Positions 23,346-35,725 of a stretch of 64,000 nucleotides of DNA are shown here, in pieces (within the stretch, counting starts at the first letter, position 1; each line of letters begins with the position of its first letter). The stretch is from Acanthosoma haemorrhoidale (Eukaryota > Arthropoda > Insecta > Hemiptera > Acanthosomatidae), in contig OV884011.1 of the NCBI GenBank assembly GCA_930367205.1, positions 137,987,437 to 138,051,436 of the forward strand. The letters run 5' to 3'. Made by a program: the position numbers and the translations under genes. Under the pieces are notes generated by a model. That model was not told where the DNA came from and did not search any database. It was given only the letters and a program-made list of their open reading frames with translations.

Positions 23346-26300
23346 AAAGAGCCATTACGTCTCCTCCATTTTGATCAGACGATCTGGTTATTGGGCTGAG
23401 GCTAGGTGACGCCTATCCTAGCACTCGTCCAATGCGATCTACCATCGTACCATCGTCACCCAGATGGAGGATTGATTTCTGGGAGTATGTCCAAGGTACC
23501 CAAAAAAACAAACTAGAAATTGGAGAAAAATTGTCAAGTTTTGCAAAAAAAAAAAAAATAAAAAAATACAGAAAAATAACAGACTTCTTACATTTATTGA
23601 CGAAAGCTGAAAACAAGAAATTCCAAATGAAAATAAAAGCCAAACAGTGGCTACTGTAATTATGGTCGGTCTAATAATACCGGGGAAAGGACTCTTTAAT
23701 TTGTAAAGCCACACCGGCTTTGCTGGTGGTTTTAACAGGTTTTATTTACTTTAATTAAAGTAAAAGGGGGCACCGTGGGGTGGGGAGGAGTTGTCATTAG
23801 GGACAGCGGCTGTAACTAATTCCAGGGGCTTCAGCACACTGTCGGCACTATTCGACAACTGGTTTATTTTACTTTGCGATCCAATTGATTCAATTAACAG
23901 TCAATTAAACCGTTATTTTAACTTAAATTTAACCTCAGGCCTGTTCCTTTTAACTGTCTGGGTTCGGAAGGAAGAAAAAAAAGTATAAATTGGCTCACTG
24001 GATTTTTAATTCCATCGAATGAACCCTGGGGATTCTTCACTCAGGTAATTCCCAGTAGGACAAGTATCAACTTTGTCTTACTAAACATTCAACCAGTAAC
24101 ATTTAAAATAGTTAGTCTCTTTTTAGCTCATAAACAGATTAAAGGCTACCGTTTTCACGACAAGATGCTGACGGTAAAATACCCAATTTCACGTAAGGAG
24201 CTAATACAACGCAACCGCAACGAAATGCCTGCCATGAACTATCCCCTCCTTGAATTCAGCTTTATCAACAACAATGGATAAGAGAAGGGCATATCATAGT
24301 CACTAATTAGTATCTTGAATAACCTCTTCTTAGTTTTCTTCTGTGTATTCAATGTGATTTACATGAATACTTTTGTACCATAATTGACAGGTGATTCATT
24401 AATTTTTTTTTACATTTTTATATCCATGGTCCTTAATATCCTGCCACTCTAGTAGAGGAGTTTTAACCCAAAATCCTAACTCGCTAGTGACTAATTCTAA
24501 CTAATTCTGGGTTAGTAATTTTGGGCCAAATGAAAATTTAAAGATGTTTTGTTGCCGACTATAAGAGCTCATGCCATTAGTCAAGAAATCGTTGAGTACG
24601 GACACCCGTGTGTCGGATACGGACACACTCACGACATATTTAGTTGAGGTTTAGTCACATTCCAGAAGCACTCACTATGAATACATCGCCATGAATACTA
24701 TGAGTCTATAAGGAAACGTGCTTTGAAAGCAGGGCCTTCTTTAGGATAATCTCAGCGACGAGGGTCAATTTGCTCATGGAAAGGGAGGGTCGCTGCCTTC
24801 AAGTGTGAATAGCACTTAACAGACCTGTTGAGTGTTGGTAAGGGACACTTCAGAGGTAGGTATGTAATCTCCTAGCCCACTGGAAGCTCTCATTTCGTAA
24901 AAGCGATTGCCCGCCTCATAATTTCTGTAAGTGCTATATGTACGTCAGTCGTGATAAACTATGCTTAAATTTCGTTCATAACTATTTTAGAAACATAAAG
25001 CATTGTTGCACATAAGCTGACTGTTGTTTCCTCTTTTTACTCTCGTTCCAATTACCTGTTGTAGGGTCGATTCACATATTTAAATCTGTTCATTTCGGTG
25101 ACATGACCCAAAATACCTTGTAGTTTCGTGTTCATAAACAATCTGATAACTGATTTTTTTCTTCATAAAACGTAAAAAAAATTGTTATTTACACAATTAA
25201 AATATATTAATATTAGTTAATATTATATAACAAAAACTTGAAGGGTGGCTTGGTGGAAAACTACAGTTAACATTCTTCGTTTAGATGTTAAAAACCCCAA
25301 TTACGCCATATCTTTTTTTTGGTTGTTAAATTTTAAAAAAATGTATACCTATGTAAATTAAATAAAACCCGTAGAAAGTAGAGGAAGGATAGATATTCTT
25401 GGGACTCAGTGTGACTTAAATCAAAACTTTATTTTTAAACTATTTCAAAATCCCTCCATTGATTTTTAAAAGCAAAAAGCTAATCAGCAATTTAAGCATA
25501 TGCCTAAAATTGTTTATAAGGCTTTAGCTACTTTACAACGTACATCAATTCAGATAAGGATCCAAAAAATGATTTTCCATTTCCTGGATGAAAGTAGTCT
25601 TTTTTCGCGTTTTGCAATGAACGCGAGTCTTTATGCAAATTTTCATTCACAATAGGACAGTATGTGTGGTTTTCAATCTAGGATTAAAAAAATACATGAA
25701 CATTTTATGAGACATTTTGTGTTTGTCTCTTGTTATAAGCGTTTTATTGATTTGAGTGAAATGCTTTAACATAATGATTACTGCCCATCACTATTCATGA
25801 GAACAACAGGGGATTAAACAGCATGAAATGTATATATAGTGCCAGAATATATACAGACTAATTACTACACCAATTACCATTCTTAGTAAAGATATTCGAG
25901 GCTTGTCATATCAATTACACCCCAAACATGTAAATATGCAACGATAAAAGTTATCTAATATTGTGGACTTTCTCAATCGAAAAGAAAACAGTGAATTCGC
26001 AAAAAAAAGATAATCTAAGAAGGGATACATAGCATTATTGTTTATACTAGATTGTGGTACATTGTTTTGTTATTTTAGGTTTTTGTTAATTTTTTTTCAA
26101 AATGATGAACTCTGCCTATATCTTTATGTCGGCCTTTTATATGGCCTCATTTGATATAAGTAAGGCATAAAAATTGTACCCGTCTTTATAGTAATTTTAA
26201 AAATAATTTAAAGTATTTTTTATAACATACTGCGAATTCTTACAAATAAGGAGTGTTAGGTCGCACAGGTTACGAGTTACGATACTGCTGCGAAAACAAT

Positions 26301-28201
26301 TTTAGTGGAAGTTTATGATATTGTTAACTATAATATATTGCAATATCAAATGTGACCTCATTGTGAAATTGCACAAATCTAGCGTGAAAATGGAACGTAC
26401 AAAGACTTGAACAAAAATGAGGGTTTTGGTTTTGGAGAAACAAATGAAACTCTACATATTTGTATATTGCTAAACTATATTAATCTTAAAAAAATTTTGA
26501 AGTTAGTATGCATTTTGTGTCCTTACGTATTTAAAAAATAGCACATCTTGAAATGTCTCACTGAAAAGATGTACCGACCACTCTTTGGATGTATTAATTA
26601 TAACTTGTTATTTGATTGACCTACTACAAATTCGTCAAATGCTATTTAATGTTAACCAAAATATTTCAAAGAGTAGAAAAAGATCTCTTTCAAAATTTTA
26701 GAGAGATTTTATCGTTTCTAAAACCACTATCTTATTGTATAACACTTCATCATAAATTTGTACGCACTACATAGTCAGGACTAGCATAATTAAGTCAATT
26801 TTTTTGCCAATTTTGAAGTTTGCTTTTGAGTTTTTAGACTTACCAAAGACTGACTATTGGCATACCTTAATTTATATACCAAAAGCTATGAGATTAATTT
26901 TAATACTGCTTTATTATTTTATCACTGTATGGCATTTTTATTTGGTCGGTTAAAATGTAAACTTGGCAAGTCATAGAGAGAATGAAGTAGTGGTACGACT
27001 CATCTCATCTTTTTTCCACCATATAGTCAGTTGGAAAGCTGAAGGGTTTACTTTAATTCTGTGTTTATTAATTTTTTTCATAAACTGATAATCAGTAAAC
27101 AAAGTTATTAATTTTTAACTCTGGACCATAAATCTTCAATGTCTTGAAATTGAACGTTCAACGGTCTACGATACATCACATTCTCTTAGTAATTTATGCT
27201 TCCAAAGGTTCAATGTGTTTCATTTTTGGAAAAATCACCAAGCCTTCTCGGAAAACTACATCCAAGGACATTATGGTTGATACTTACAAAGTATAATAAT
27301 GTATGTTAACACGACTTAATTCTAGATTATTTACGTCATAATTCTCTAAACTTAAAAACCACTACACTAAGATTGGAAATACAACAGTTTTTCTTTAGTT
27401 TCGGAACGGGATATGTTTTCTTGAAATTCACTGGTGTACAGAGATAGGTTAGAGACTCTCCTCTTACCACACCATTAATTTCTGACAGGTCGATATGCTT
27501 CTGTACAATTGTATAATACAAATTAATAAAAATTATGAATTTTTCATTTCACGTGAGGCTTAAGGCCGTGAGATTGTTTAGGTTCCATTGGCAACGTTAG
27601 TGGGACGGGTGATTATTTTAGATGGACAAAATTCTGAAATCTTCCAATGAAATATTTCCTGATCACGAATATACACCATGTGTGGAGTCTTGAATGAAGT
27701 TATGAGGATCTGGATTTAAAAAATAGAAAAATTACGAATTTCACCATTTTTTTCTCCAAAAAATACTCTTGAACATAATGATTTAATATGGTTTATTTTG
27801 AGAATCTATTCAAAAAAAAACATAGAACCACTTAAAACTGTGCTGGCAGTTGGACAAGGGTAAAATATTCTAATCAAATTGGAATCATTATAGGATAATA
27901 CATTTTTAATAGTAACATCCAATAATACCCCTAAAGATATTACATTATTGGTGATGTTATAATAGATATATTATTTGGTGTAAGGCTCGTTGTGGACATT
28001 GGTATCTATGAAGCTGTTTATAAATAATGTAATCCACGTTTTGTAAAAAAATTTTAAGGATGTGCCTGAATTTTTACCCGAGTAATATAAGTTCCTTAGC
28101 TCCTGCAGCATAGAAAAACCCATCGCTGCTAACGCTTAAAAGAACCTGTAATTTCCTTTTCTTGGTATTGTCACTAAACTCCGCAAAAGGCTTCTTCCTT
28201 T
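23346..28201. other. Unassigned stretch (about 4.9 kb)
   Basis: No gene, element end or RNA gene was recognised. At about 23690-23980 a block with TTAATTAAAG, a GC-rich tract and several ATTAA-type sites contrasts with its AT-rich surroundings and could be a conserved non-coding block. That is only a compositional impression. From 25000 to 28000 the sequence is very AT-rich with only short frames. Confidence 0.5.
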
Positions 28202-30290
28202 TCCTGATCTCCTTGACTTCTTTTTTTACAATAGTTTAGGAACACTTAACAATTCACTCACGCGCCTCGATGACCTCTCCTCTGATCATAGTCCATTATT
28301 ATTCACCATTTCCCTAAGACCAATTCACAAACTGCCTCCTCCTTCATTTATTAGGGGCCCAGTTGACTGGGACCACTTCCGCCAGCTTCTTACAGAGTCC
28401 GTAAACCTCAAATTGTCCCTGAAAACATCCCAAGACCTAGACGATGCAGTGCATTCTTACACTACTCTGGTCCAGAGGTCGTCTTGGGAGGCATCGTCAC
28501 CCAAAATTCCATAATCATAATCGTTTACCTCAGCATCTCAAAGACCTAATCCAATCCAAACGCCACTCCAGAACAGTGTGGCAAAGATCCCGGCATCCTG
28601 CTGATCGCCACTCGTACAATCAGTACTGCCGATTGGTAAAGCGGCGATTGGCATCCTTCCGTTCCGATTCTTTCAATTCCTACCTCTCCTCTCTGTCTAC
28701 CAGGGATAACTCCTTGTGGAATGTAACCAAAAGAAACCTAAAGTATCAACCTGTTTCACATCCACTCCGTCGTGATGATGGGTCCTGGGCTGCTTCGGAT
28801 GGGGATAGGTCGGAGGAATTTGCTCTGCATCTTACCCAAACTTTCACACCTCACCTTTCTCATCAAAGCCATACTCACAGCACAACTGTGGAAAATTTCC
28901 TCACTTCACCTATTCCTCTCTCTCTTCCACCAAAAGTCGTTAATCCCTCTGAGGTCAAATACCTTCTGAAAAACTTACCTTACCGAAAATCCCCTGGATA
29001 TGATCTCCTTACTCCTCAAATTCTCAAACAACTTCCTCCTAAAGCCATAATCTTCCTAGCCTATATATATAATTGCATTATCCGAACGACGCACTTTCCA
29101 CTACTCTGGAAACATTCCATTATTGCCCTATTCGCCAAACCCGGTAAACCACCCAATGAAGCCTCATCTTACCGTCCAATTAGCCTACTCCCTATCCTCT
29201 CAAAAATATTTGAGAAACTCCTACTAAAACGTCTATTTCCAATTGTTGAACCCAAAAACCTTTTTCTCACACACCAGTTTGGTTTCCGCCAACGGCATTC
29301 CACTGCTCAACAAGTCCTTCGCGTTGTTAATCACATCCCCTCAGCCCTTGAACCAAACAGTATTGCACTGCTGCCTTTCTCGATATAGCTCAAGCTTTTG
29401 ACAGGGTTTGGCACGCAGGTTTGCTCTACAAGCTCAACAGATATTTACCACAGACCCTTTTCCTATTCCTACAGTCCTACCTTTCAAACCGCTTCTTCCA
29501 AGTCCGCTGTGGTTTAGAATACTCTAACTACTATCCCATAAGTGCAGGAGTTCCACAGGGCAGTATCCTGGGCCCCATCCTCTATAACCTATTCACCGCT
29601 GATGTCCCCTCTACTCCCAATACCTTCTTGGCCACATTCGCAGATAACACTGCAGTATTGTCATCCCACCCAGACCCCGACATAGCATCCCATAACCTTC
29701 AAAAACATCTTGACGAGATCGAGTATTGGTGCAATCAATGGCGGATCAAAGTTAATGAAGCAAAATGCTCCCACATTACCTTCTCCCTTTGTCGCAAGTC
29801 TTGTCCACTAGTTTATTTTAATTCTATTCCTCTCCCTGTATCCGAGACAGTACGGTACTTAGGCTTCCATCTTGACAAACGACCTGGAACCCACATACGA
29901 GACTAAAAAGACAAGAACTAAACAGACGTTTTGGATAACTGTACAGACTACTTCAAAGGACATCCCATCTCTCAATAGAAAATAAACTAATAATCTACAA
30001 AGTTATACTTAACCCAATTTGGACCTACGGAATAGAGCTATGGGGGACAGCAAAAAAGTCGAACATCAAGCGTATCCAATCCTTTTAATCAAAAGTCCTG
30101 AGAACAATAGTAAACGCCCCTTATCATGTCAGCAACAAAACCCTTCATAACGACCTTAACATACCCTACATTCTAGAACTCATCCCTTCCAAGTTTATGA
30201 AATTCCACAGTAGCCTTCTCCAACCACCCTAATCCTTTAGCACAGTCATTGCACTGCGCCACTCATCCCTATAATCCTCCTCGGAGACTG
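28202..30290 (+). pseudogene. Jockey ORF2 reverse transcriptase, copy D, broken
   Basis: The endonuclease tail (RLDDLSSDHSP) is followed by a linker and RT in two main frames, 28444-29388 and 29421-29906. RT motifs are KSPGYDLLTPQILK, LFAKPGKPP, SYRPISLLPILSKIFEKLL, HQFGFRQRHST, then after a frameshift AGVPQGSILGP and LATFADNTAVLSS. The catalytic box is FADN, where family members have FADD. The thumb (LDKR, NEAKCSHITFS) and the C-terminal region continue to about 30290 with further stops (LIYKVILNPIWTYGIELWG). The usual role is reverse transcription primed at the nicked target. Confidence 0.9.
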
Positions 30291-30638
30291 AAACGGCAGT
30301 GGCCTCGTGACCTGCTATAAACGCGTGACAGTGGGAGTCCTGGCAATGGCCAGTTTCTCCAATCATGTCCTGAGCGTCTGAGGCTCTCGCACTCTTGGTC
30401 AGCCTCCACTTGCTAGTATCCGGTGACGCGGCTGACGGAGGAGCGTGGGGGACTTCCCAAGACTCCGCTTTCTCTTCGCGGTGGATTTGGGGGGTCTCTG
30501 GGCTGTTTGTAAATATTGTATGAATGAGCGAGTGAATGATGAACTGTAAATATGGTATGAATGAGAGCATTTATATTAATTACTTATTGCCTTATAAAAA
30601 GCAGATTGTAATTATAGCACAATAAAGGAATTTAACTA
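30229..30638 (+). repeat. Jockey 3' UTR block, copy D
   Basis: The ORF2 tail and 3' UTR are shared by all five 3' ends in the window (6961, 19530, 30229, 32399, 49785). On the minus strand a 113-codon frame stays open in copies A and D. Confidence 0.8.
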
Positions 30639-32096
30639 TTCTATTTCACCCTAACCTACTCCTAATAAAGAGGGAGACAGGAAGTTTAAATAATTAACTT
30701 AATGTTTGGGTTAATCTAAAGAGTTTAGAGGCAATGATGGCCTCCTTTATAACTCATTCTTTATTAAAAAGTTAGCTCTACGGTTTTCCGCCTTGGGAAT
30801 AGCTAAAACATTTAATAGCAAAACTGCTTCTTTCATGTTTTTCAAAGCATCTCCGGTAGAAAAAATGTACGTATACTCCTAAGATATTCTCAAGAACCTA
30901 CATGAAATGTTTATTCTTAAGAAATTTCTAGAGGAAATGTTCATTAATGCACTTACAAATGTAAAATTACAAAAATAAAAGCTACTGCGATATGGTGAAA
31001 TATGTGTCCCATATCTTAGTAAGAATTAATGAAGATTTTATTTTATATTAATTGTGAATTTGAAGTTACGTTAATAATGACCGTATGTAGGAGATGTAAT
31101 TTATTTTTAGAAAGAGTACATTTTTTTCAAGTACAGTAAGTCAAAAAGTTAAATTATGCTTAAAATAACTAAATTTTTTTAAGGGAATGATGAAGTTTAT
31201 AGAGAATATAACATCTAATTTCCTTGAAAAGGTAAACGGATTAACACGTTTAGATAGCACATATGCAAACCGCACTATCTCTTTTCACTTATAAATATCG
31301 TTATGATATAATTAAAAAAATTAAGAGAAATCTAAGTTAATAGACATATTAACTCTAGATTCCCTTCATATAGTTCAGGTTTTGCTTTATAAATATAATT
31401 AAGGCTGGTACATGGAAAAATAATATAACGAGGGCTATGTTTTCCACACTTTCACGGCTTCATTCCGAGGTGAAAAACGACGAGCACTTGCTGGCTGAAC
31501 GGGCATACGGACTGCACTTAAGTATTGATAGGCATGCCTATAAGAGCACTGGTGGCGTTGGTCAATCAAGAACACAGTGAGTTCTCACTTAATAATGTAG
31601 GTACTATAGCCAATTTATGAGAATACCATGCCATATTTAGAGGATTTTAAATTCAATACTCTAGTTCTATTTCTTTTTCCGCTGGTTGCTTGACTAAGCA
31701 GTCAGCCGGCGTCAGGAAATCCTTCAAAGCGCAGGTTTTTTACAACTGTATTAACTGTTAACTAGGGCCTAGTTAAATATATCAGTACTAACAATTCATT
31801 AGTAAATAAGAGAAATCACGCCGCATCCCGAAATTAGTATTATTATCACACAATTATACATATTTACTTTTTTATATAACATCAATAAACCAAGGGTCAA
31901 TTACATTCGCTAGATTGTTAGTATCATTTGGTTGCGATTTCCAATGATTCATTTGAGAGATGTATAAGATAATGGAAATATGAGTAAAGATTAATCGTGA
32001 GATATATCATAAACGTAGGGATTCCATTGTTAATCCTACAATTGGCTTATCTTTATGTGGTTGGAGAAAAATTACAAGATGAATCAATTTTTTTGT
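30639..32096. other. Unassigned stretch
   Basis: AT-rich sequence without recognisable genes. A somewhat GC-richer part near 31430-31600 has no coherent frame. Confidence 0.5.
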
Positions 32097-32104
32097 AAAA
32101 AGCA

Positions 32105-32816
32105 ACTGTACAGACTACTTCAAAGGACATCCCATCTCTCAATAGAAAATAAACTACTAATCTACAAAGTTATACAAGAGCTATGGGGGACAGCAAAAAA
32201 GTCGAACATCAAGCGTATCCAATTCTTTCAATCAAAAGTCCTGAGAACAATCGTAAATGCCACTTATTATGTCAGCAACAAAACCCTTCATAACGACCTT
32301 AATATTTAAGGTATAAAGTATAATATAGTATATACCCTACATTCTAGAACTCATCCCTTCCAAGTTTATGAAATTCCGCAGTAGCCTTTCCAACCACCCT
32401 AATCCTGTAGCACAGTCATTGCACTGCGCCACTCATCCCTATAATCCTCCTCGGAGACTGAAACGGCAGTGGCCTCGTGACCTGCTATAAACGCGTGACA
32501 GTGGGAGTCCTGGCAATGGCCAGTTTCTCCAATCATGTCCTGTGCGTCTGTGGCTCTCGCGCTCTTGGTCAGCCTCCACTGGCTAGTATCCGGTGACACG
32601 GCTGACGGAGGGGCATGGGGGACTTCCCAAGACTCCGCTTTCTCTTCGCATGTAGATTTGGGAGGTCTCTGGGCTGTCTGTAAATATTGTATGAATGAGC
32701 GAGTGAATAGTGAACTGTAAATATGGTAGGAATGAGAGCATTTATCTTAATTACTTATTGCCTTATAAAAGACAGATTGTAATTATAGCACAATAAAGGA
32801 ATATAATAAAAAAATA
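32105..32816 (+). mobile_element. Jockey-type LINE, short 5'-truncated insertion with target duplication (copy E)
   Basis: Covers only the end of ORF2 (from the LYRLLQRTSHLSIENK region) and the 3' UTR, finishing with an A-rich tail near 32816. An 8-bp target duplication AAAAAGCA is visible at 32097-32104 and 32817-32824. Relative to copy D it has a short deletion after TIYKVI (near 32175) and a 27-bp AT-rich insertion at about 32308-32334. This is a classic target-primed insertion product. Confidence 0.85.
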
Positions 32817-32824
32817 AAAAAGCA

Positions 32825-35660
32825 TCTTTTTTTTAACAGTATCTGAAGGCCACACACAAAGAGCATTAAGGCGAAACATACGATAAAAACAAAAACATGA
32901 AATCCATCAAATTCTATCAATCATGCCCATTTTGTCTCTTACGTTCGTTAGATTGACATTTTGTAAGATCGATGATTGATGAAGTTGAATGAAATATTGC
33001 AGATAATTACACCCTAGTCTTTGAATCACGTTGATCAAATTATAGGATGAACCCGAACAATAATAATATACAGATTACACAGTTTAAGTGCACAACCACT
33101 CCGCACACTTTCCTAACGAGTGTGACCAATCCTAATGACAAAATTGGAAAAATGGCGTTAACTATTTGTTAAGGTTACTTTCATAAATATTTGATTGCCT
33201 AACTTATTATTGGAACTAATTATATAAGCATTGTTTCTATCAATTGATAAACTATATAAAAATCAATCCAAGTTACGGTTTACAATAAATTTTAGGAATG
33301 TAGTTTTTAGTGGTACCATAGCAGCTTACATGGCCTTTTTTTATAACATATCATTACTGTTTAATGTGTTTTTTGTTTTGTTTATGATATTCAGCTTTAA
33401 TCCCGTCAAAACCTATTATTATGTTTGCTAATATATTGTCTGTATTATATTTGTACCATAGAATAGATTCGCCTGAGGATCTATAATTATATATAATTAT
33501 CTGTGAATTTGAAGGGGCTATGAAGGAAAAAAAAAATGTACCATAAAATCATGCTATTTCAGGATAGTTAAGGGGAGAAGGGCTGGATAAGATAACATAG
33601 ACACAAGAAGAAATTCTTTTTCTCGCAAATCTATTCACAGGATATATATTTATAATAATTACAAGTTGAGGTGAACAACTACAATAAAAAAAGGAAATTA
33701 TATGTAAGAAATCATTTGCAAGGAAATGAAGTATATACAAAAGGTAAAAATCAAAGAAAATTAAGGAAGCAAATGAAGTGAAACTACGTAGTAACGTAAT
33801 CTAAAATAAGGCATGCCTAAAATCTTAAAGGTAAAACAATGTATTATAAAGATATAATATCAGAAAAGGTAAATGTAGACTTGTGAAAAGCAAAGGGACT
33901 AACGGTATTGTGTTCTCAATATTCCTTAGTGAAATACTGTGTTCCCAAGTGGAATTAAAGTTAGTGTTATTAATAACAAAACTGCACAAGTTGTTCATCT
34001 TAATCTTATATATACCTTACAATGATATTTCCTACAGTAAAACTTTACCAATTCAATGTTTCCTAGAAATTCCAACATTGTTTATAATTGGATGCAAACT
34101 AAAATTTTCTAATATCGACAGCTTGTGGTGTTCTTGTAGAATGAGATTGTCAAAAGTGCTCCTAAATAAAAAAATATTGATTGTGGAAGTAGGAAGATAT
34201 ATCTTCACAAATCTATTAAACTCGATTGATCCCATCAGCGTCAATATGTTACTGCACTCTTTCTCATTAGAAGTTTGGAAACACAGGGTAGTATAACTAA
34301 CTGCTCGAATGGGGAAATTTTCAGTAACTTAGAAGGGATGACTTAAATGATCCATTGTAACAACCACCTAAGAAGCCGCAAAAGCTACCGAGCCGAGCGA
34401 GTTCCAGGATATTAGGCTGCAGCTGAATCCGTCTCCTTTGATGAAACGTAATTCCGAACAATGAAATATTATGTACAGAACGCATATATATATTCCCAGC
34501 TAAGAAATTAGTAATTCCATTGTGAGGATACCAAATCATTAATCGTTACGCTTATTTATGATTTAGAAATACATTAATAAATTTAATTAAATTCAATAGT
34601 GACAGTTGTTCAGAATAAAATTAGATTCTACGTCACAATTATTTTCATAGATTATAACAAACCAGGTATGGAGATTACGGCTGTGTGAGCCAGAGATTTT
34701 TTATTGTTATTATTGATCTCGAACACACCAACCAGTAAGATCAGTAATGTTCGCACCATTAACATTTCTTGTATATATATTATTACGGTATTTTATATAT
34801 CTTTTATCTAATTTATTTATATTTGCTTTATCTTTAAGGTTCTGTTAATAAAATATAGGAAACTTCTGGTAAAAGAATAATTGTTTATTACACATATGTT
34901 CATTAAAATTAGTACACAAATAAGTACGTACGCAACAAAATAATAATATTAAATCTAAATTAAAATGGTACCTTATAAACTATCACTGGCCAGCTGTTCT
35001 TGGTTATAATATATATATAGGTATTGAATATTATCAACCCTTTGCCAACTGAAGGAAGTGCTTGAAACTACACAAATTTTCAGATTGGTTAATAAACTGT
35101 GAGATTAATTGTGAAAGCTTAATTTTCCATGAAAAACATTTTTGAAAGGTTTCTTCCTCCTTGAAAGGTCCTTGAGTCATGATATTTGGTTTGTACGTTT
35201 GATATGATTTTTTAGGGGATCGGTTGTTGTTGTATTTTTTTCAGTTGTTTAGAAACTTCTTTGTTACTGTCTTGGTATGAGTTTTAAGATAAATATTGTT
35301 TTTAGTCTAATTTTAATTAGCTATGTGTTAATATTATTCTTATTTGGTTACGTAACCTTCCTCACATAGTAATACTAGTTTTTCTTATGAATTATGCAAT
35401 TTCTTTCATTCCAAATTATTCAAAATAAGTGTTTCATATACCTAAGGTTCGTAAAACATTTTTATCAACAGAGTTTCACTTTAAAATAACATTGATTTTT
35501 CATTTTTAAATGTTAATTTATTTGTTTAGTAAGTTTATCACTCTGGTATTATATCAATTGATTCATAAGAATTTATAAATAATGTGATTCTTAGGGGTGT
35601 TGTTTTAATCTTTCTAATTAATTAATTTAGGTGTTTTTTTTATGTAAATGTCTGCTATAT
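32825..35660. other. Unassigned stretch with one retroelement tail
   Basis: Apart from the 3'-end remnant at 33440-33535, nothing was recognised. The plus frame at 33883-34296 (137 codons) has no domain, no signal peptide and strongly AT-biased composition, and is probably chance. Confidence 0.5.
33440..33535 (+). repeat. 3' end of the second non-LTR family
   Basis: GATTCGCCTGAGGATCTATA through GGGGCTATGAAGG and a run of A repeats the terminal 3' UTR of the element at 7520-8400. Only the last 90 bp or so are present, as in a severely 5'-truncated insertion. Confidence 0.75.
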
Positions 35661-35667
35661 AAGTAAA

Positions 35668-35725
35668 TTTATGTTTCGTGCCCTGGGTTATAGTCTTGAA
35701 GATGCACAAATAAGCGAAACGTAAA
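35668..35725 (+). other. Structured motif resembling a retroelement hammerhead-like end
   Basis: TTTATGTTTCG (35668-35678) pairs with CGAAACGTAAA (35715-35725). Between them is CTTGAAGATGC followed by AAGCGAAAC, resembling the CUGAnGA ... GAAA core of hammerhead motifs and the recurrent 'TGAAGATG...CGAAACG' ends of insect retroelements. It was not folded computationally and could be only the tail of a dead element. Confidence 0.4.

Larger units (their letters stand above)
28202..30638 (+). mobile_element. Jockey-type LINE, 5'-truncated (copy D)
   Basis: Plus-strand copy of the same family as A, B, E and F. It begins inside the endonuclease (PDLLDFFF region at 28202) and runs through RT and the 3' UTR to the terminus AATAAAGGAATT near 30638. 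It provides the longest RT in the window. No clear target duplication could be picked out. Compared with copy B it has small indels but no large internal deletion. Confidence 0.9.

Noticed and set aside
33883..34296. 137-codon plus-strand frame
   Set aside because: AT-driven composition, no domain, no splice context and no related copy. A chance frame is more likely.
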